A DNA stretch of 64,000 nt from contig JBBDHG010000054.1 of assembly GCA_037951165.1 (NCBI GenBank), positions 4,788,001 through 4,852,000 on the forward strand, in the 5' to 3' direction. The position numbers were made by a program, and so were the translations under genes. Origin of the DNA: Lophius americanus. Lineage: Eukaryota; Chordata; Actinopteri; Lophiiformes; Lophiidae. The notes beneath the pieces are model-generated. The model saw only the letters and a list, made by a program, of their open reading frames with translations. It did not search any database and was not told where the DNA came from. Positions 1-62,970 of this stretch are shown here, one piece after another. Position 1 is the first letter of the stretch. Every line of letters begins with the position of its first letter.

Positions 1-53009
<53,009 letters not shown>

Positions 53010-53780
53010 GTTCTGGAAGGGGGGAAAAAATCTCCAAGGGGTGTCAGATCTTCAGTGGCAATAGTCAAATAAGCAAAAAAAGAAATGAAATAGAAAATAA
53101 CAAAATCAGCTTGGATTAAAAAAAAAGCAGCAACTACCCCCCAGGAAATTACTAAACTATATGCAACCCCCCACTACCAACTCTGGCCCTGGTCTAACTC
53201 TTTTAACAGGGACTAGGGGGGAAAGTGTCGTTACGACGCAGCTCTGGAGCCAACAAGCACCGCCTCTGAATCAAATCTCCCTTAAATCACAAGAAAAAAC
53301 TGTTGGAGGTGCATGTGGGATCTCCGATTCTGCATCAGGCTATGAAAGTGGCATGATGATCACTGGGTACATTCAGCAAAGGGATGGGCTTAAAGGAGGC
53401 AGAGGGGTTATTTCATCAAATCATAATAAGGACCGTGCCTTGAATCCCTACAGGCTGGCTGAAGGAGAGCTACTGTGCGTAAAATCAAGTCGTTGTCACT
53501 GTACTTGTCCACCCAAACAGTGTTACTGATCCCCTTAGTGGGACTTTTATTCATTTTATGACTGACACATAAATGTGGATTCACGGTCGCAGATGATTTT
53601 CATGATCTTCTTGCATTTGGATCTCTTTACACCACCTTTAATATCGGTTATGGATATGTAAACAGGCATTCTCGTGTCATCGTGTTGACATAAACATATA
53701 ATTATCAATTAGTATAACAGTTAACACTTGCAGGCTATTACCCAATAATAAAAAATGACAATAATAGTATTAAAGGTGAT

Positions 53781-53790
53781 GGGACTTTCC
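53781..53790 (+). promoter_or_regulatory. NF-kB consensus site upstream of igf2bp2
   Basis: A perfect GGGACTTTCC about 770 bp upstream of the igf2bp2 ATG, right beside an AT-rich stretch (53735-53775). A 10-bp match can be chance. Mammalian IGF2BP2 is reported to be controlled by HMGA2 and NF-kB through an AT-rich element. Confidence 0.35.
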
Positions 53791-54589
53791 ACGTTGTTTT
53801 TCGGCCTGCATAGTTCTAAATGTAAAAGTAAACCATATTTAGATTCTGATACTAAAGAGACATAATTATTTTGGTTTCAGGATAGTATCTGTGCACAAGG
53901 GAGGGACGACAGTGTCAGCTCACACTCCTCCAGCTAGTCATTGTATATAGCCTCATATTTATTTACGTGGGCGTGTGCAGGGTGGGTGTGTTTGGGAGGG
54001 AAGAAAAAGCTAGGTAAGTAAGGTGGATTGCTCAACAAAAGCAGAAATGTAGGGGGAGGGCTGTGTGCATGCTGCAGTGCTCATGCATGGATATACCTAC
54101 ACAGCAGACAGGGAGGAGGAGGAGCCTGCAGCCTACTGCACTTGAGTGTCTTTACATGTGACTCGCCTGTGCCTTGGAACATACTGCCACCCTACTGTAG
54201 TGCAGAGAGTCAGCAGCAGGAGTGACCATTTCTCCCATTGTTAACGTCACTGTGTGGCCTGTTTACAAAACAGCTCTTTATTTACTCCCCTGATGACATG
54301 CTAACACAGTTGTTATAGGACGTTTAGCTGCAAGCTGACTCACAGTTAGAAAGAAATGGCCCATTCATCTGATTTACGCACCAATAATAGGATTGCAGTA
54401 TGAAGCAAACATATTCAATCCCCATTCTTTATTTGGTTTATTGGCAAACTAAACTATTTATAAGCTGTTTTCAATAACAAAATTAAACAAGGGCAGATGA
54501 AATAGCACAATAAAGCAGATTTTACAGCTGTGATTCTCAAATTGAATACAATATCCCACTGCAGCCTCAACATTCTACAGCCCTTTACC

Positions 54590-55260
54590 GACAAGTGTTT
54601 CTATGCTGGGATCTGCAACAAAAACGATGAATAGTCAGAAGCAAACCTCTGGCAGCAATCCAGAGGAATCATAGCTCATTCCTCATAGTAGAAGGCCTCC
54701 ATTCCTGTAATATTCCTGGGTTACAATAAAGATTGAGATTGTCAGTGGTAAGTAAATCAGGCAACGGTGACAGCCACTCTAGAATGTTCCCGGGACTTCT
54801 GGAAACCAGGCCTTTGAAGACTTTGAGGTCTGCCTGGTCCAATGATGCCTGAGCTTCAGCTTTCTCACAAACAGAAAGACTTTTTCCTCTGAGATCTCCA
54901 TCTTACCTTCACACACTGCAGCTTTCCAGAGCCAGAGGCAGCAAAGCTGCCCCGGAGCATCACAGAGCCAGCACCAAACTTCACAGCAGGTAGGGGGTTC
55001 TTTTCAGCAGCTGCTTCTTAAGTCCTCTCCCAGACGTACCGACAATCCATAAATCCAAAAAGTTAAGAGTTCGGTTTTGGTTTCATCGCTTCACGTAACT
55101 GTATCCCCAACATTCTACGGTTTATGAAAATGGTTCTGAGTTTGCTGAGAACAACTTTTCTTGTGCTCTTGGGTCAGCAGTGGTGAACATCTTTGAGCGC
55201 TGGCATGGGACTCTGATGTAAATCTAGGCCTCAACAGAAAAAAACTTATGGACACTGCTT
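54590..55260 (-). mobile_element. Degenerate Tc1-like transposon fragment
   Basis: On the minus strand the segment near 55090 reads DETKTEL, the neighbourhood of the first catalytic Asp in Tc1 transposases. Near 54985 it reads VKFGAGSVMLRGSFAASGSG, the conserved GGSVM-type block. Further on, LDQADLKVFKGLVSRSPGNI reads near 54800 in another frame. Stops and frame changes are frequent and no termini were identified. It is a different Tc1 family from the one in intron 7. Confidence 0.65.
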
Positions 55261-58048
55261 GAATGTTGGCAAGGTGTTTTAAAAACATCAAATTGCAAAT
55301 ATATGAACGTATGAAGGATGCTATTCAGAGGAATCAATAATTTAAGGACTTAAGTCATTATCAGAAGCAGCATTTTGGGACTGTGGGAAACAAAAAACTT
55401 AAAATCCGTCATATTGGGCTATTAAAACGCTTCTTGTTTGATCTGGTTGTTTTAATCAGTTATGAATAATAGTATAATTTTTGCTTCCCACTGAAATTAA
55501 TTCACAACTAGTGAATCAATGCTTGATTTACGTACTTTGTCTTTTCATTACCATTAAAGTAATATTTTACATTTTCCTCCTTTGTAAGTGACAAAAAGAA
55601 AAGCAGCAAACAAGAAATGATGAGTGGGTACTTTATACCACAAATTTATGAATTTGTTTATATCCTTTTCCTATTTGCGTTTTTATGCCAAATTAAGTCA
55701 ACGTTCTGTCAAATAATCCAATCACGTCTTAGTTGAAAGACTTTCAATTCAAGTTACATTCATCAAAACACATCAAATAAATATCTACAAGTAAAACACG
55801 GGAAAACTTTAAATCTACCCCCTGAGAAGGATGTTACTAAAATGAAGGATATGGATTTCTTGATGCTTAAACCGATAACACGATTCTCATGACCATAACG
55901 TATCATTTCAGTTTTTAAAAGAAATTCTGACCTGTAGTTTTACACGCAGAAATGTTCAGAGCAGATACTTTCATATCTCCAATAAGGTTTTCTCTCCACA
56001 TAAGAACCCTTTAGGAACATCCACAAGCTCATTAAATTAAGCTGTCTTATGGAGTTTGTTTATATGCAATAGGTCACTCTTATAGTAAATCTTTTTATAA
56101 ATACATGCTATTATAAATTATTACTTCAATTCTCAGTATTCTAGTAGTCCCCTTGTGGGTTAACAGTGTATAGTTTGACACATGCAGGTTATTAATGTAA
56201 CGAGTCTCAAAGGTCTTTTCCAGTTATGATGTGTGCAATAAACCAAAGTGTGAAGTAACTGTTTTCTCACATTTTACAGCACGACTGCAGTTTTGATAAA
56301 CTGGTGGTTTAATTGCTCCCTTCTTGACTTAGTTTTTACGATTTACTGTATTCAAGTATTAACGTTTCGTAAAAATGTCAATATGCACCATCTTCTCGAA
56401 GCGAGATGCTTCAGTTTCAGGTGCAGAATTGGGTTTTTTTCCTCTCAGTTTGATTCAGATCAGGTCACAAGTATAATAAAAATTAAAAATAAATATTTTT
56501 TCACAGATTAAAAACATGAAAGCCATTGAAATAATTCCTAATCACCCAAAATGGATGTCAATGTCACCCATGACGGCCCAAGCAAAAACTCATGTCAAGA
56601 TGTTTACTTACAAATTAGTGAAAGAAATGACCATAAAGCTTGACCTAACAAACAGTATGTAACATAATACATTACAAACAATGGGGCCTCATTTCAAAAA
56701 CTGGTTCAATGGGGTCTCTTTGGACTATTTCATGACCTCCGCCATGGAAGTTCATGTTTTGTACATTTTTGCATATCCTACAGATAAATAAAGACATTTT
56801 AGTCAGGTATCGAAGCATTTAAAATAAAATAAAAAATAAGCAGTTTGGATCAGTGATGTCACGATGTGGAGAGGCGCTCTCTTGAAACTCCGTCAATTAT
56901 TGCCTTTGATGTTTTATACTGGAGAGGAACAGGAAATTACGCAATACTCATCATAAAGAGCAAACCTATGGACTATGATCTGTCTAGAACATACAGTCTA
57001 TAAATTGCTAATTGTAAACTTTATAAATTGCTGAATAGTCCAACTCTTAAAGAGACATTGTGTACACTCAAACAAAATTGTCTGCTCAAAGTCTAGGAGT
57101 GTGGAGCAGAAAGTAAAACAACGTGCTCAACACATGACGAGAGTTAGAGGAAGAGACAAAGGGTCACAGGTAGGTTTGCAGTGTTTTTTCTAGCACTACC
57201 CAAAATATACCTGAATGAGAGAGAGGACTGGAGTTCGTAGGGGTTAAGATGAGTGAGTGTGCTGAATGTAGCTGTTAATGTAAGAGAACATAAAAACAGT
57301 AAAATAAATAAACACCAGGGTTCTAGAGGGAAGAAATACAGTTTGAACGCCTAGGAGTCATAAAGTTTAGTATGCCCTGGACTGAGCTGTTTATCACAGA
57401 TACTACAAATCTGATCACCAAACTGGGTTCAAACCCACTGAACAACCCAAATACAGACATCATTTCAAGTCAGTGATTATCATCTGACTGGATTTTCTGT
57501 TATGAATTGCAGAAGTTCCGGAATCCCAAGAGAATTCGGCACTCTGTGCATTTCTCCCAAAGGTTAAAACCGATTTAACAAATTAATTTCATGTCTAATG
57601 GCATAAATCCCATCAGTAGTTTACTTAAATTATCATTGATGAAATATAAGTTTTTAATTATAACGGCCGAGTCGGGGTTTTAAAACCAGCACGTCACCAC
57701 CTCTAACTCATTAAACTGTTACTATCTGATGAAATAGAAATACCAGGAGGTTCTGGATAAAAGGACAAGAGCCATAGTGAAAAAAAAATCCTCCATTTAA
57801 TCTGTTTAAAGAAGACTTCACTCAACTTGCATACAAAACAAAACATTCAAAGATAACTTACGGTAGACATTTCTTGTACATGTGGGGCTAAAACATAAAG
57901 GAACCGCTGTAGTTGAGTCAGAATGCTACATGACAGACATACAGAGACAACGGTTGCTCAGGACCATCAGAAAACAGAAGAAAGAATTTATGAGTGACTC
58001 AAAGACATTTCCTGTCTGTGCATCAGAGGGTTGGCCTGACAGCGATGT

Positions 58049-58059
58049 TCAATAGCGAC
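58049..58059 (-). CDS. tra2b: tra2b coding exon 8 (last codons and stop)
   Basis: The exon opens GTCGCTATTGA after acceptor GACAG, giving the final RRY and the TGA stop. The resulting terminus SYSPRRY is identical to that of vertebrate TRA2 proteins. Confidence 0.93.
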
Positions 58060-61000
58060 CTGTCGACAAAAACATTAGTCATTACTCAAATTTAAACACT
58101 GAAACTTCTTCAACAATCACCTGATCATTAATGAGAAGACACTCACGGGGAGAGTATGACCGTGATCTGGAGCGAGACCTGTAAGCCCCCCTGTAGTACG
58201 GTGAGGGAGATCGCCTTCTGAGGAAAGACAGAATTTAGTTTTGTACTTCTTTTCAGTATCGTTGGGCATTAAAAATCATTTTAATGCCCAACGATAATCT
58301 GCAGAGGCCGAGAGGGTCACCTGTATGATCTGTAGTAATCTCTGTCGTCATAGCGATCGTAGCCCCCTCTGTCGTATCCACGGTCGTAACCGCGTTCATA
58401 GTCGCGTGAGTGGCGCCGGGGACCCCCTCCACCACCACCTCCACCACCACCTCCACCACCTCCACCACTTCACACAAAGAAGAGTTTATTAGGACTACTT
58501 GTTTCATTAGAATTATTTAATTATAATGAACTTCAAAATCTATGGGCTAGTCCATTTCACATTATCTGTTCTTTCTACAGGAGTCAGATCTGGATCAGTT
58601 TCAAAAACCTAGTGATGCACCCCAATGTTTATTCTGAGTTTATTCTTTAACTTTGATTTAGATTCTGAATTACAAAGACGGTTTTACATTATGAAAGGAC
58701 AGTTCTGGAGGATCACGAAACCGACCTTGTCTATATTACACAGCTACAAAGTAATCATAACTGCAGCAATTGTCATATCCTCATAGTATCCACCTCTACA
58801 ATATGAGGACATTAATAATGTTGGTGACTCATGCGGATGCGTACCACTCAACTGAAGTCAACCTAAACAAATTGTATGACTTAATGTTCTTTTGAATGGA
58901 CTACTAACGGAATGTCGTCAAACTTGTACCGGTCCACGAATATCACAGCTGCACATATTACATCAGGACATAGCTGACAAATGAGGCTTTTCAAACTAGT
59001 GCAAAAAAACACTGAGTGATTCTGATGGCTTACTATGTTGGCCGGCCCATGTAGATTCCAGGGGTTGGAGTGTGAGGTCTTTTAGTGATGGAGAAATCCA
59101 CCCGGATTCTGCGGCCATCTAACTCCATGCCATTTGCTCGGTCTTTGGCCTGACAAAAAAAAGAATCCCCTGATAAATGACCTTATCAAACCCAGAAGAC
59201 ATTCCATGAACAGCTAAGTCTATAGAGATTCTCCTACCTCTTTTGCATCATCTTTGTTCTCAAAGTACACGAAAGCAAAGCCCCTGGAGCGCCTCGACTG
59301 TTGGTCGTACACAATGGAGACATCCGCTAGGGGGCCATATTTGGAGAAGACATCCCTCAGATCCCTCTCTGTGGTGTACAAACTCAGGCCGAACACTCCC
59401 AAGCAGCAGTTGGGATCTGGATTCCCCTGAAAATGTGAAACAATCAACTATTTGATATAATCAATTTATCCTTCACACAAAAGATAATTAATATAAAAAC
59501 AGGAAAAGTGTAAACAGGTAATTTACACAAAAATAAATAAAACAGAGGGCATATGAATACTTACTCTGTTCCCGATGTGCCTACGGCGGTTGGACATGGG
59601 CGAGCGGCTGTGACTCCTGCGCCGTCGCTCTCCACTATAGGACCGACTGTGAGATCGGCGATGATAGGATCTTGAGCGGGAGTTGGAGCGACTATAGTGT
59701 CTGCGTGAGCCACGATGAGAATGGGATCTGGGTAAACGTGAAGGTGCCGACATTCACATGGTTTCATTTCAAATACAATCCAACGACCTACTCATCCAGT
59801 CTGTAGACTGACAAGGTAACCACTGGGACAATTTATCTAAAGTTACATACCCAGATTTTGACCTGGAGCGGGAACGAGATTTAGAGTGGGAGTGGCGAGA
59901 GCCATCTTTTGAATGGGCAGGTGAGCGCGCGGGGGTGCGGCTTGCAGACTTCCCCGAGGCCCTTGGACTAACACTCCTGGATGCAGAGCGAGACTCCTGA
60001 AGGAACCACACACACCAATACGACTCCCATCAGCATCAGTGACAGAACTGAGAAATTAACCCAAATAACGGTTTGTTATTAAGAATGAAACTATCCACTG
60101 GAAAGTACATTTAATTATTACAATTTAGGATTGTGGATTAAGAATGCCGATTAATGCCATTTTGTAGTCATGGATAATATGGCACCAATATGATTACATT
60201 AATCAATGTGAGTCAATTGTGAACATGATCAAAAAATAGAAATTTGTCAGTCAAATATTCTAACATTTAATCTTATTTGTGTTGCATTCAAGAACAAAAA
60301 CATGCACGCATTTGACAAAGAGACCAGAAAATTACTTAGCGCTGTGACTTTATCCAGATTATTTCTTTAACTTCATTTCTGTAACTTCATTACTTCACAT
60401 ATTCTTCTTTCTTCAATTGTCTTAAATCTTCTTACTTCCCCATCTCATACACTTCCCATACTTCTTCCCTCCTCATGTTTTAGCATGCATTCAACAATTC
60501 AGCTTCACAGATCTGAGCGTCATATTATGGACAATAAAGCAGACATGAGACATCTTCTGTATTGTCTTCGTCCAACCATAACCTTAATGAAAGAGAAAAG
60601 GATGAAGAATATATGACTACAATTAAAATGGCACCCCCATTCAACTTTTTACATGTTATTATGATCTTATGACATGCATGGGAACATTTAATACCACATT
60701 ATACACATCTTTGTTCCATAAATATTTCACTTTCAGTGGTTTTACATTCACCACTATGACCACTAGGACCACTTTAATACTCAATTAATGCAATATTAAT
60801 AAGACGAAATGTGGAAATCTCGCAAAGGGCTGCATCTTTTCTCGAAATGTCAGACATGTGGTTGTCTGTATCAGGAAAACAGAAATAACAGTATTATCCT
60901 CACAAGATGATAAACAATATGAATTTGGATAAACAAAGTCTTTTTAATAACTTATTTTCTTTCATAGATTGATCATGTTGGCGTAAACCCTGAAAGTGAC

Positions 61001-62627
61001 CTTTAAGACAGGAAAGTGTGCATAAAACCAAAGAATGTGGACATATACCTACACAACATTGAATTTATTTACACAAATCTTCCATAGTGGTTGCCAAAAC
61101 GACCTCAAGATGCACCTGCTACTCATTTTTAGTGAATGGCAATCCTGGTGTTGAAGAGATTTGATAAATGGACACCAAGTCTCAAACATATCTGAGACTT
61201 AGGTCAATCATAATCCCGATTACAACCAACATTAACATCAATGTTTGCTACAGTAGCTCTTCTGTGGTATCAACAACACCGGCGAGGATAGGCTTTTATC
61301 ACTGAGCCTTGAGTGCCGGGAACCTGTCGCTGGTTCACCAGCTGTCCTTCCCTAAACCACTTTGGTATGTAATAACCACTGCAGTCCTGGAAAGCACAAC
61401 TAAAAATGCTTTGACCTGTTGTCTAGCTGTTAAAGTTGGCCGTCTTTAAAGATAAGATCCTTGTTCTTTTCCTGCTTCCATCAAATTTGAAGGAAGAATG
61501 TTCACTTGCAGCCTAATACATCCAACCCACTAACAGATGCCATTTCAATGAATGACTTCAACTGTCAGTGTTTAGAATATAATGACGGATATGTTTGAAT
61601 ATAAATCTAAAAAGAATAAGTAAAACATAGTGACGCAGGGTAAAGTAATGCAACCACACACGATCAGCTCTACTCAATAAAGAAAATGAAATCCGTGTAC
61701 AAAAAATATTGCAAAAGCAGTCGGTAAGAAGTCCATTAGTTTCTGAACCTCAGTTTATCAAGAGTGCCGGAACACTGGTTTGTCCTTAGACAATAGGTAA
61801 GGGTTCAAGCTGTGATCATAGAGACTGAGGTCCCAGTGGCTAGTGTGCCAGCTAATACAAATGAGTATAAGAGGGAAATCTTGAAGTCGTTTATTTCATC
61901 TTATGTTGTTCACAAATAGTTTTGACAAGTTTTACATGAGGATCATGGTCTTAAATTGATGCTGAGTTACCACAAACTAATGAGAGGGGTCCCATTCAAA
62001 TTCTTATTAATATTAGATCATAATCAAATATCATACCTAATCCGGACTGCAGCTTAACAAATATATACATTATTCACAAAATAGGAATACATCAAACAAA
62101 TGTCTTCTTGAGTTTCTCCATTGTATACATTTGGTTAAGTCAGCCATCATATCTAACGTTCAATATAAACCTACGATATTCAACACTTAACCATTAAATA
62201 ATGTATCTTGGAGGATCATGTTTAGGTCCTTACAACAGGATATGTTGGCCAAGTGATGTTTATATATATTAATCTTAATCTTAAGACTATACAAGGGCAT
62301 GTCCCGAGGCCTGGATATCATTTATAAGCTAGCATTAGTGAGCTGGATAACGGGGAATCATCAGGCTTCGTCGTTATAACAGAACAAATGGGGCTTATTT
62401 ATAGCCAGATATTATTAACATATCAAAAATTAAGCGTCAAAGTCACTCTTATTATAACAATAAAATATAATCAAGCAACATATTCTGATTCGAGACTCTA
62501 TCTAGCTAGTTAACGTTAGCTTTCAATTCGTCATGATCGCCCCATTAATGCGCTAACAAGACGAAAAAAAATCCCTAACAAAGTACATACGTACCCGCTC
62601 GACGTAAACTTTTTCGTTATCACTCAT
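58049..62627 (-). CDS. tra2b: tra2b, transformer-2 beta splicing activator (complete split CDS)
   Basis: The coding segments on the minus strand are 62627-62595, 59996-59851, 59727-59565, 59426-59238, 59149-59034, 58467-58321, 58217-58147 and 58059-58049. They total 876 nt, 291 codons plus TGA; the human protein is 288 residues. Domains: RS1 (about 10-115), RRM (about 118-195) with RNP2 LGVFGLS and RNP1 RGFAFVYF, a linker ending in a 15-Gly run, and RS2 ending SYSPRRY. The protein is a nuclear SR-like factor that binds GAA-rich enhancers and promotes exon inclusion. [20 protein letters not shown] in the RRM points to TRA2B rather than TRA2A. Its position upstream of igf2bp2 matches human gene order. 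Confidence 0.96.
58147..58217 (-). CDS. tra2b: tra2b coding exon 7 (RS2 domain)
   Basis: A 71-nt exon encoding [20 protein letters not shown] and YSP. The acceptor is CCTCAG and the donor GTGAGT. Confidence 0.95.
58218..58320 (-). other. tra2b intron 6 (103 nt) with a perfect hairpin
   Basis: A short intron between exons 6 and 7. A perfect inverted repeat at 58257-58296 (18-bp arms, 4-nt loop) occupies 40 of its 103 nt and starts 24 nt after the donor. A cryptic CTCTGCAG lies just upstream of the stem in the transcript. Confidence 0.9.
58321..58467 (-). CDS. tra2b: tra2b coding exon 6 (glycine linker, Tyr/Arg-rich part)
   Basis: A 147-nt exon. After completing Tyr it encodes 15 glycines in GGT/GGA/GGG codons, then [20 protein letters not shown] and a Tyr/Asp/Arg-rich end. 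The acceptor is TGTGAAG and the donor GTGACC. The Gly run is in effect a coding microsatellite. Confidence 0.94.
58468..59033 (-). other. tra2b intron 5
   Basis: A 566-nt intron between exons 5 and 6. No repeat or alternative exon is recognised. The other tra2b introns 2-4 and 7 are 123, 138, 88 and 87 nt, with nothing notable. Confidence 0.8.
59034..59149 (-). CDS. tra2b: tra2b coding exon 5 (end of RRM, linker)
   Basis: A 116-nt exon encoding [20 protein letters not shown] and ending [18 protein letters not shown] plus two bases of a Tyr codon. The [13 protein letters not shown] linker is a TRA2 hallmark. The acceptor is TGTCAG and the donor GTAAGC. Confidence 0.97.
59238..59426 (-). CDS. 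tra2b: tra2b coding exon 4 (RRM core)
   Basis: A 189-nt exon with 63 codons from [20 protein letters not shown] to ENKDDAKE. It carries RNP2 (LGVFGLS) and RNP1 (RGFAFVYF). The acceptor is TTTCAG and the donor GTAGGA; both ends are phase 0. Confidence 0.97.
59565..59727 (-). CDS. tra2b: tra2b coding exon 3 (RS1 domain)
   Basis: A 163-nt exon encoding [20 protein letters not shown] and ending [12 protein letters not shown], just before the RRM. The acceptor is ACCCAG and the donor GTAAGT. Confidence 0.95.
59851..59996 (-). CDS. tra2b: tra2b coding exon 2 (RS1 domain)
   Basis: A 146-nt exon starting [20 protein letters not shown] and ending in [12 protein letters not shown], an arginine/serine-rich domain. 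The acceptor is CTTCAG and the donor GTATGT. It joins exon 1 in phase 0 and exon 3 in phase 2. Confidence 0.95.
60336..60582 (-). other. tra2b: Candidate tra2b poison exon (stop-containing, GAA-rich)
   Basis: On the minus strand a good acceptor (CCTTTTCTCTTTCATTAAG) precedes 60582 and a donor AA|GTAATT follows 60336, giving a 247-nt exon. About 19 GAA triplets occur, including GAAGAAAGAAGAA, which are TRA2B binding motifs. Continuing the frame from exon 1, codon 21 is TGA (60522-60520), so inclusion would truncate the protein after about 31 residues. In mammals TRA2B controls its own level by including such an exon, which is about 276 nt. An alternative acceptor at 60513 would give 177 nt. 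Exact edges are inferred. Confidence 0.6.
61200..61590 (-). mobile_element. Tc1-like relic, copy D
   Basis: Contains GCTACAGTAGCTCTTCTGTG near 61247 and AGGAAGAATGTTCACTTGCA near 61493, followed by CCCACTAACAGATGCC. These landmarks match copies A, B and C. No reading frame survives. It lies in tra2b intron 1. Confidence 0.55.
62595..62627 (-). CDS. tra2b: tra2b coding exon 1
   Basis: Eleven codons, [11 protein letters not shown], with donor GTACGT and phase 0. The start has A at -3 (AAAATGAG). No upstream ATG lies between it and the TATA box. A short acidic MSD... start is usual for TRA2 proteins. Confidence 0.93.
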
Positions 62628-62765
62628 TTTCTAACAAAAAAAATGATACAGTAATAGGTGAGATATTTGTGCGCGGTTCTAACCGCCAACTAATATCTGC
62701 ACTGAGGTGAACGATGCGAGCTGCTGCCGCTACTGCCCGAAGACTCGTCCTCCTGCCTCACGGAC
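62628..62765 (-). other. tra2b: tra2b 5' UTR (approximate)
   Basis: Inferred from the TATA box about 30 nt upstream of the expected start. It has no ATG. The segment just below the TATA box is GA-rich (AGGTAGAAGAAGAGGAAGAG), and GCGGTTAGAACCGC forms a small hairpin. The transcription start is not fixed by the sequence. Confidence 0.5.
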
Positions 62766-62789
62766 GCTCCTCTTCCTCTTCTTCTACCT

Positions 62790-62797
62790 CTTTTATA
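62790..62797 (-). promoter_or_regulatory. tra2b: TATA box of tra2b
   Basis: TATAAAAG on the minus strand, about 165 bp upstream of the tra2b ATG, in the only locally GC- and CpG-richer stretch (62660-62800). Its position and match are good for a core promoter. Confidence 0.6.
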
Positions 62798-62970
62798 ACG
62801 GCGTGTCAGATGTGATACTCCCATCTACTGCTCCGGAGTACCGACCACACAATCTCTAACACTGAATTTATTTCACAAATCAATTAAGATTTTATGATTT
62901 TATTACTTTGTTCGGATGCTGTGGCCTGACAGTTTTGGCACAAACCAGTTTGATTCCTTATAATTCTATA

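Larger units (their letters stand above)
53010..58048. other. igf2bp2 / tra2b intergenic interval
   Basis: About 5 kb between the igf2bp2 start codon and the tra2b stop. It must hold the igf2bp2 promoter and leader and the tra2b 3' UTR. Found here: an acceptor-like site at 53013, an NF-kB consensus at 53781-53790 and a Tc1-like relic at 54590-55260. I could not fix the tra2b poly(A) site; ATTAAA-like hexamers on the minus strand occur near 57653 and 57795. Confidence 0.6.
59997..62594 (-). other. tra2b intron 1
   Basis: A 2.6-kb intron. It contains the candidate poison exon (60336-60582) and a Tc1-like relic (61200-61590). Vertebrate TRA2B has a conserved stop-containing exon in this intron. 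Confidence 0.85.

Noticed and set aside
58218..58320. tra2b intron 6 as a mirtron
   Set aside because: In mirtrons the hairpin is formed by the intron ends. Here the stem is internal and leaves 24 nt on one side and about 39 nt on the other unpaired.
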